In this document: in pieces, positions 58,681 through 64,000 of the stretch
How the letters are laid out: each line of letters begins with the position of its first letter
Numbering within the stretch: position 1 is the stretch's first letter
Assembly: GCA_028673005.1 (NCBI GenBank)
Contig: CM054117.1
Location: 33,204,561 to 33,268,560 of the forward strand
Reading direction: 5' to 3'
DNA length: 64,000 bases
Origin: Tanypteryx hageni
Lineage: Eukaryota; Arthropoda; Insecta; Odonata; Petaluridae
Notes under the pieces: model-generated
Seen by the model: the letters and a program-made list of their open reading frames with translations, nothing else
Told to the model about the DNA's origin: nothing
Database searches by the model: none
Made by a program: the position numbers and the translations under genes

Positions 58681-60365
58681 GAAGTTGTTTGCTTGTCAGG
58701 TTCACCTCAAAAAGAATATTGTATCATACAATTAGTGAAGCCAAAAATATGAACTAAGAAATTTCTTTTGCTCGAGTATTAGAATCAGTGCGTGTTGAAT
58801 TACTAGATGATTTCAATTAGTGCATCATAGACATCACCAATCTGGTACCGGAGGGGCTTTAAGGCATCGATGCAACTCTCCCACTCAAAGGCTTTACTGT
58901 TAGACTTGGTATATGCTGTACGAAAACATCCCAGCGTCGTGTTGAACCTAAAAAATACTTAGATGCGCTGCATTAGACCGAAGAAACCAGTAGCCTCCAA
59001 GCAGCACCTGGCAGCATCATTAACAACCAAGCTGCAAACAAAGCTCTAGGATTTATATCCATGATTTTCCGATTTATGTTAACCTTTCATTTTGCTGCCA
59101 TTATCGTAGCCCTGTCCACGTAAGTTCTCCAAACATAATGACATTTCATCAGTTTTCTGAAGGATGCTCTCAGTCATAAAATCATCAGTTGTCTGTTTCA
59201 CTGGAACAAAACCCAATAAATGCTCCCGTATATTTACCCCTACAGTTTCCATGCCTGCAGACCTAGCAATTTCAACAAAGCGAATTATTATTGTCATTTG
59301 TTCAACATGGCTTACATCAGGTGTACAGTCAAGAATTATTGAATAATACTTGGCAGATTTAACAGCTCTCAATATTTCCTCATTAGTAGCATTGGCTAAC
59401 ACCCGTATGAGATCATTCTGTATGTCTTTTCCAAGGTAATGCACATATGTTTCATGATTTTTTATTTTGCGCAAATGTCCATCCATGACTGGATCAAACA
59501 AAGCCAGGTACTCAACAAATTTCAAGAAGTTACCATTACCTGAACAATATAATTACTCATTTGTTCCATGAAATGCAAGATTCTGCATACCAAGTACTTT
59601 CACCAGAGCAGTGAATCGTTCCAATATTTGCCACCAGTATTTCTCTTTACCTTTAATTCCTCTAAGATTTTCTTCATCAATAGTTTCATTTATTATTATT
59701 ATTATCCAGCGTTTTCCAATTTTGAACATTTTCCAAATGTTCATTGCTGTTTTCGTGGGAGGACAGTACTGCAGATATATTTTTTCCAGTCTCTTGATCC
59801 ATTGCTAGCAAGTGATGATGTACCAAATGTTTTTGTGCTGAAAAGTTTGCAACAAAATCAAACGACAGAGTTTGTCGTGACTGAATATTGCAGGCCGTGT
59901 CGATGTATTTCCTCTCCATTTGGTAGCCTCCTGATATAGTGATTAGCGGAAAATTTCCTTTGGTTCAAATCCTTAGGAAACAAGAAACTTGTTCAGGCCC
60001 ATTTTCCACAAGAATCTGTGGTAAATTATCATCAAATTTACCCCATGTGGCAGGATCGCTTTAGTTTGTCTTACATTCTTCACTCCGATTTCTCATTGTT
60101 TCCGCATTTGAATCAAGACTGACATCATGCTGTATTTCAAGCGTACATGTAGTCTGATGTTCTTCATCCAACCCAACATCCTCATGAGTGTGTGCTGTTT
60201 CTACACTACAATCTGCTGTGGGTTGTGTACTCTCTTTGCATTCAGGATGTCGACAAAGATATTTCACTAAAGAGCCCTCTTGTTTTGCTTGTTCTTTTCT
60301 CTTTCAGCTCTCCGTTTTCGATACTGTGCCCCAGAAGGTCGCTTTCTATCTGCGGCATCTCCCAT
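58681..60365 (-). pseudogene. hAT transposase N-terminal and central region, many frameshifts
   Basis: It starts at ATG 60363-60365 (MGDAADRKRPSGAQYRKRRA, typical of ZMYM1-like hAT proteins). A one-base loss follows NKRAL, after which KYLCRHPECKESTQPTADCS continues in another frame to 60061. Next come WGKFDDNLPQILVENGP, YQMERKYIDTACNIQ, GKEKYWWQILERFTALVKVL and LAFHGTNE in different frames. The longest intact piece is 59079-59525, MKFVEYLALFDPVMDGHLRK to the LRGQGYDNGSKMKG motif of DUF4371. Fragments EWESCIDALKPLRYQIGDVY follow. Several indels and stops make it inactive. Confidence 0.85.
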
Positions 60366-60366
60366 G

Positions 60367-60467
60367 CTGGAATTCAGAGATTAATATAAATTATAAGAAT
60401 AAATTTATTTAAAATAATCAGGTGGATTACTATTATAAAAATGAATTATAATAAAAATTGAACTCAC
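60367..60467 (-). other. Probable 5' intron of the hAT transposase gene
   Basis: On the minus strand the donor AATTTAG|GTGAGTT (60468/60467) and the acceptor TCTCTGAATTCCAG|CATGGG define a 101-bp intron ending two bases before the start codon. Inferred from splice consensus only. Confidence 0.45.
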
Positions 60468-60532
60468 CTAAATTGTGTATCGTAAGCGTACATTTTCCTA
60501 CCTTGTTTCAAGCATAGTTGCAATAGATTGAT

Positions 60533-61396
60533 AATTGATTGATTGATGTGGTCTTTATTTGGGGCGAGATTGAGACTAAAAAGTCCCATCTTCCACCTAA
60601 CCCTTCGTCATGAAACATATATAATAATACATAGCACTTTATGTAAATACAAGTAACAATAAAAATACAAGAATTGGAAAATAAAAGATGTAATTTTGTG
60701 GGAAAAATAATGACTGCTGAAATAATGAAATCCATGTAAAAACCCACAGCAGAAAAACACCCACACAAGAAGGGGGTGTGAAAAACCTGCGAAACCTACT
60801 GATATTCACTAAAGGCATTAATAACTGAATATTTAGAACAAAAGATTAATACATTAAAAAAATTAAAGCTATGCACCAGGAAAAATTTAGCACAATACGA
60901 ATACATCATTGATGGAATTAACATATGAAAATGACAAAATGAATAGATAATAAAACTGTTATGAATAAACAAAAAATAGAGGAGAAAAAATAAATAAATG
61001 GATAAAAAAATAAAAAAGTACAAATCATGCACAATGAGTATTGTTTTGTCAAAATCAAGATTGAAAAACAAATGAAGCGTTAAGTGTGTTTAACTGTTCC
61101 TTTGAAAGGATAAGAGAGATAGATAGCAGTGTCATTTGAATGATGAGAGCGAGTGCAAGTTTTTTATTGTTTGGGGAAGTTTGTTCTATAGTCTGCAAGC
61201 AGTTACAATGAAGGACTTGTTGAATATTACCGTTCTGTGTTGAGGAATAAGGAGTTTATGGCACCCTCTGGTATTACGGTTGTTTACAGTGTCTATACTA
61301 CTGAATTCCTTTGCAAGGTAATATGGATTGTTAGAAGTAAGTAATTGATATAGTAAGGAAAGCAAGTGGAGGCGTCTTCGGGACTCCAAACAGATA
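60533..61396 (-). mobile_element. LINE 3' fragment (CR1/Jockey-like RT C-terminus and 3' UTR)
   Basis: On the minus strand the frame ESRRRLHLLSLLYQLLTSNN, PYYLAKEFSSIDTVNNRNTR, GCHKLLIPQHRTVIFNKSFI and VTACRL reaches a stop where relatives have LWNKLP; NKLPQTIKNLHSLSSFK follows in frame. This is the conserved C-terminus of many CR1/Jockey-superfamily reverse transcriptases. About 550 bp of 3' UTR follow, with AATAAA just before a (TCAA)n tail at 60533-60550. Confidence 0.75.
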
Positions 61397-61490
61397 GATA
61401 AATTTCAGTGATGCGGTGGTCCGCAGAGCACGTAAGGGTTGCTGAAGTGGTCCGTGAACATAAAAATTGGGAAACGCTGGTATAGAGAAT
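61397..61490. mobile_element. Partial hAT-type MITE end
   Basis: GGTGGTCCGCAGAGCACGTA and AAATTGGGAAACGCTG resemble the interior and right terminus of the CAGYG-type MITEs in this window. The left terminus was not found; it abuts the truncated LINE. Confidence 0.4.
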
Positions 61491-61639
61491 ACGTAATTCA
61501 TACCCACGTAGCAAAGAATACAACCCAACTTAATCAGATCCAATATAGAGTATTTATATGTACAATGAAATGACTTCAATTGTAAACATTAATTCTAGTA
61601 AATATTGGCAGCAATTCCAGCGCTGCCAACTCGTAAATT

Positions 61640-61690
61640 ATCAACTACATATGGAGAAAGTCATGTGTTGGCCACATAAGATTTTTATAC
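61640..61690 (+). repeat. R1 3'-end fragment
   Basis: It contains GGAGAAAGTCATGTGTTGGC and CACATAAGATTTTTA, the conserved R1 terminus, without the rest of the repeat. Confidence 0.5.
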
Positions 61691-61955
61691 TTAAAAATAT
61701 AAATGACACTTCAGAATACACACTCAAACACAAGAATACTGAATACATTATATACTAGTATTGATAATGACATATAAATATTCACAATTCTAACATAATA
61801 GTCCACTCGATTTGCGCAAGCAGCATTTTGACAGATCAACAAACAAGTCTGAAAATTAACAAAATTCCAGTAATCATAAACGAAAAACTAATAAACTAAA
61901 CGTAGTAAACTATCTAATTTAATTATTACGAAGGCTTCCGCGGTGTTTTCGTGCT

Positions 61956-62152
61956 CCTTCCATGTTTTTCGGGATTCTACCGCGTGTTGAAACGAACAGC
62001 CAATCACAACGCACCTCACCCGACCGATGTGGGCATAAATAACGGCCGAATTTCTGCAAACGACAAGACCTGAAGATGCCACCTGGAATGTTTGCGAAAC
62101 AGTCGTCATTAAAAGAATCAACACGCGGTAGAATCCCGAAAAACATGAAAGG
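61956..62152. mobile_element. Penelope-like element fragment with long inverted arms
   Basis: The 35-bp arms 61956-61990 and 62118-62152 are inverted repeats with one mismatch (TCAACACGCGGTAGAATCCC end). Between them are GGGCATAAATAACGGC (TATA-like) and CGAC...ACCTGAAGATGCC...GCGAAAC...GTCG at 62061-62106, a layout common in Penelope-like element terminal repeats, where it is a hammerhead relic. Confidence 0.5.
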
Positions 62153-62634
62153 AGGACTATCTAATTTAATCTTCCCATACAGCAAAACACTTACCTCTTA
62201 AATATATAAATATATATATATAATATATCAAATATTAAATTGTTTAGGTTATGTGTGGTGCCAGTAAATTGACGTATACGCATCAATGTGCGCATGCGCC
62301 TCCGATGAGAAATAAAAGGAGTCGGCACCGGAACATCCCTTCCTTTTATCTCTGAGTGTGACAGATATAGATCGGGCAGATCGTGAAAAAAATAAGAAAT
62401 ATTAAATTACCGAAATTTTATTTTTATAGATTTAATTTTTAATTTTTTCCCAAAGGAACCCGTATGATAGGCTTTTGACATGGGGCCCGATCAGCAAAAT
62501 GCTGATCTTGCTGACCGTTAAATCCACCCCTACGATTCATGTATACAGTTGAATTATGTAAAAAAAATTTCTAATCAACAAATTTCTACGCCCTAGGCCG
62601 CCACCTAGTTCGCCTAATGGTAGCTCCGGCTGTG

Positions 62635-62860
62635 TGTGTGTGTGTGTCTGTAATCTGATTAATATTTGTTGAGTTGTTGAGCACCCACAAAATTCCAGTC
62701 ACAGACACATACTCACAAACATCGTCGAGAAAATAGTCAAAACGTGTTCAGAGGACCGTAAAACTTGTATTTCGATTGAAATCCAGCATTCGATTTTTTT
62801 TCATAAGAACAATACTTTCTCTATAGGTACTTATATGGAGAATGTAAAAATGTTCCTGAA
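62635..62860 (-). repeat. Interspersed repeat R1, 5' part of a split reverse copy
   Basis: It starts with a (GT)n tract. The reverse complement matches 58187-58380 (TACATTCTCCATATAAGTAC, AAAGTATTGTTCTTATG, AACACGTTTTGAC, GTGGGTGCTCAACAACTC). The 3' part of the same copy lies at 56985-57182, on the other side of the hAT element. Confidence 0.65.
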
Positions 62861-63104
62861 GATAATGTGTTGATTGCTATATTACTCCTCTATGTAAAGT
62901 CAAATATATTTAATCATGATACTTCCATGTGATGATTATATATTTAAGCGTTAAGTTACTCAATTCGATTCACTCGCCGATAAAATGCTTTGCTATTTAC
63001 TTTCTGGGTGACAAAAAATTAAAAATTTTCCAATCACAACATCAACTGATGAATCAAGGTCCGTGGATCTATTCAACGTTTACAAATATGAATAACTAGA
63101 GGGC

Positions 63105-63155
63105 ATCTATGTCATTAACTCCCGATATAGTATATCGGGAGTTAATGGCATAGAT
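63105..63155. repeat. 51-bp near-perfect hairpin
   Basis: The 25-nt arms 63105-63129 and 63131-63155 (ATCTATGTCATTAACTCCCG type) have one mismatch and a one-base loop. A third partial copy TATATCGGGAGTATA follows at 63161-63175. Confidence 0.85.
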
Positions 63156-63175
63156 ATATTATATCGGGAGTATAA

Positions 63176-64000
63176 ATAATATTTCTATTATGAAATAAAA
63201 CGCGCATTTGATACTTATACTTGGGCGACACTGAAATGTATAGAGCGTCTCGACCGGATAACGAGGATCGCCTTTGCCTACAGAAATATAAACTTTCACG
63301 TATAATTTATAGTGTTTTCCTCTATTTGAAGTGTAGGCGTCTCCTCATAAAAAATTAAAATTAAATTAATCTCCGCACGTGAGTTCCATGTACTTCCGAA
63401 ATTTATTAATCCTCAGTTAAGAGAAGACTAGAGGTTGCATTATTAAATGTGACTTATATTTATTTAATTATATTTAAATCTCAAAAAAATGTTTATTGTA
63501 TGTTTATACCGAACGAAGCGTGATATTGTGAATAAATGCCAAAGCTTATTTCAGAATCTCCCTATCCTCAAAAACAGTATCGCCAGTCTAGCGATTAAAT
63601 ATATTAATAATCTGTAAAACACCCCTACCTTCTCTGCATTTCACTTAATTGTATTTTAGCGAACTCTATTCAGATCATAATCGTATAAACTAAAGGAATG
63701 ATCATGTTAGCTGATAAACGATAATGTCAGAAGATCCAAAAAGCCACAAAATCCAATGACGTAGTAACAATCTCCACCTCATATCTCCATATCTAATTCA
63801 CACTTCATTTGTTATGATTGCGATTGAAACCAATCTTAAGAACACTTTCTTATCGTAAATCATCATCCATTATCTTTTTCCTGGTGCTAAAAGGGCATAA
63901 GTGCAAACAAATTCTTTGAAATCGTTATAAATACGGAATCGCTCCGTAAATTGGTTTACTTCTCCTACGAACTTAGAAAAGGCCGACCTGTACCTCGAAC
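63176..64000. other. Non-coding right edge
   Basis: AT-rich. No open frame, RNA gene or repeat terminus was recognised. Confidence 0.5.

Larger units (their letters stand above)
57183..62634 (-). mobile_element. Decayed autonomous hAT transposon, ZMYM1-like transposase type
   Basis: The left terminus CAGGGCCGGTGCTAGG...TTTGGCG and the right terminus (reverse strand CACAGCCGGAGCTA...TTAGGCG) are related inverted repeats. The transposase frame runs from ATG 60363-60365 to a stop at 57488 on the minus strand, with several frameshifts and stops. The element contains later insertions: R1 copy 3 (58187-58680), LINE 3' fragment (60533-61396), a MITE remnant (61397-61490), a Penelope-like hairpin (61956-62152) and (TA)n at 57229-57307. 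The 8 bp left of the element (GTAGGGAT) is not matched on the right, where a GT repeat has replaced it. It is inserted in a copy of R1. Confidence 0.8.

Overview
The window looks like nuclear DNA of an arthropod, most likely an insect. It is AT-rich and gene-poor, with kilobase-scale introns and spliced genes of animal type. Many small DNA-transposon remnants (mostly hAT-type with 8-bp target duplications), several LINE fragments and a tRNA-derived SINE fill the space. I cannot name the species, and there is no sign of bacterial or organellar content.

Only two host protein genes are supported, and they converge tail to tail. (1) On the + strand, the 3' part of a prominin-family gene (five-pass membrane glycoprotein) enters from the left edge. 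Its exons at 342-506, 4691-4825, 4957-5115 and 5673-5791 join in phase. Exon 5673-5791 (last membrane helix) can be followed in phase by either of two different tails: a terminal exon with stop at 6075, or two exons at 8177-8239 and 8357-8381. This predicts two alternative cytoplasmic tails. (2) On the - strand, a complete four-exon gene for a secreted protein of about 262 residues runs from 44371 down to 12281. Its order is signal peptide, IGFBP domain, Kazal-like domain, Ig domain, which is the layout of IGFBP-related protein 1 (IGFBP7/KAZALD1 type). Its first intron is 24.4 kb.

The rest is mobile and repetitive DNA. A LINE (about 1444-3992) sits in the first visible prominin intron, inserted into an older repeat whose unoccupied relative lies at 36826-37555. 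A 564-bp foldback element with TA target duplication lies at 6877-7440, and two pogo/Tc1-like MITEs at 5267-5437 and 12964-13071. hAT-type MITEs occur at 614-912, 20923-21125, 27036-27300, 32622-32956, 32965-33194, 33429-33829 and 36455-36774, with a truncated copy near 48372. A SINE with a 13-bp target duplication is at 29296-29623. A tRNA-His-like sequence lies at 9122-9193 on the - strand.

The right end (55.7-62.9 kb) is a nested transposon complex. A decayed autonomous hAT element of the ZMYM1-like type (57183-62634, terminal inverted repeats visible) is itself inserted in an older interspersed repeat. It carries inside it another copy of that repeat, a LINE 3' fragment, a MITE remnant and a Penelope-like hairpin segment. 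From about 44.4 to 55.7 kb (upstream of the IGFBP-related gene) I see repeats and low-complexity tracts but no convincing gene. One exon-like open frame at 25486-25699 (-) with good splice sites remains unexplained.
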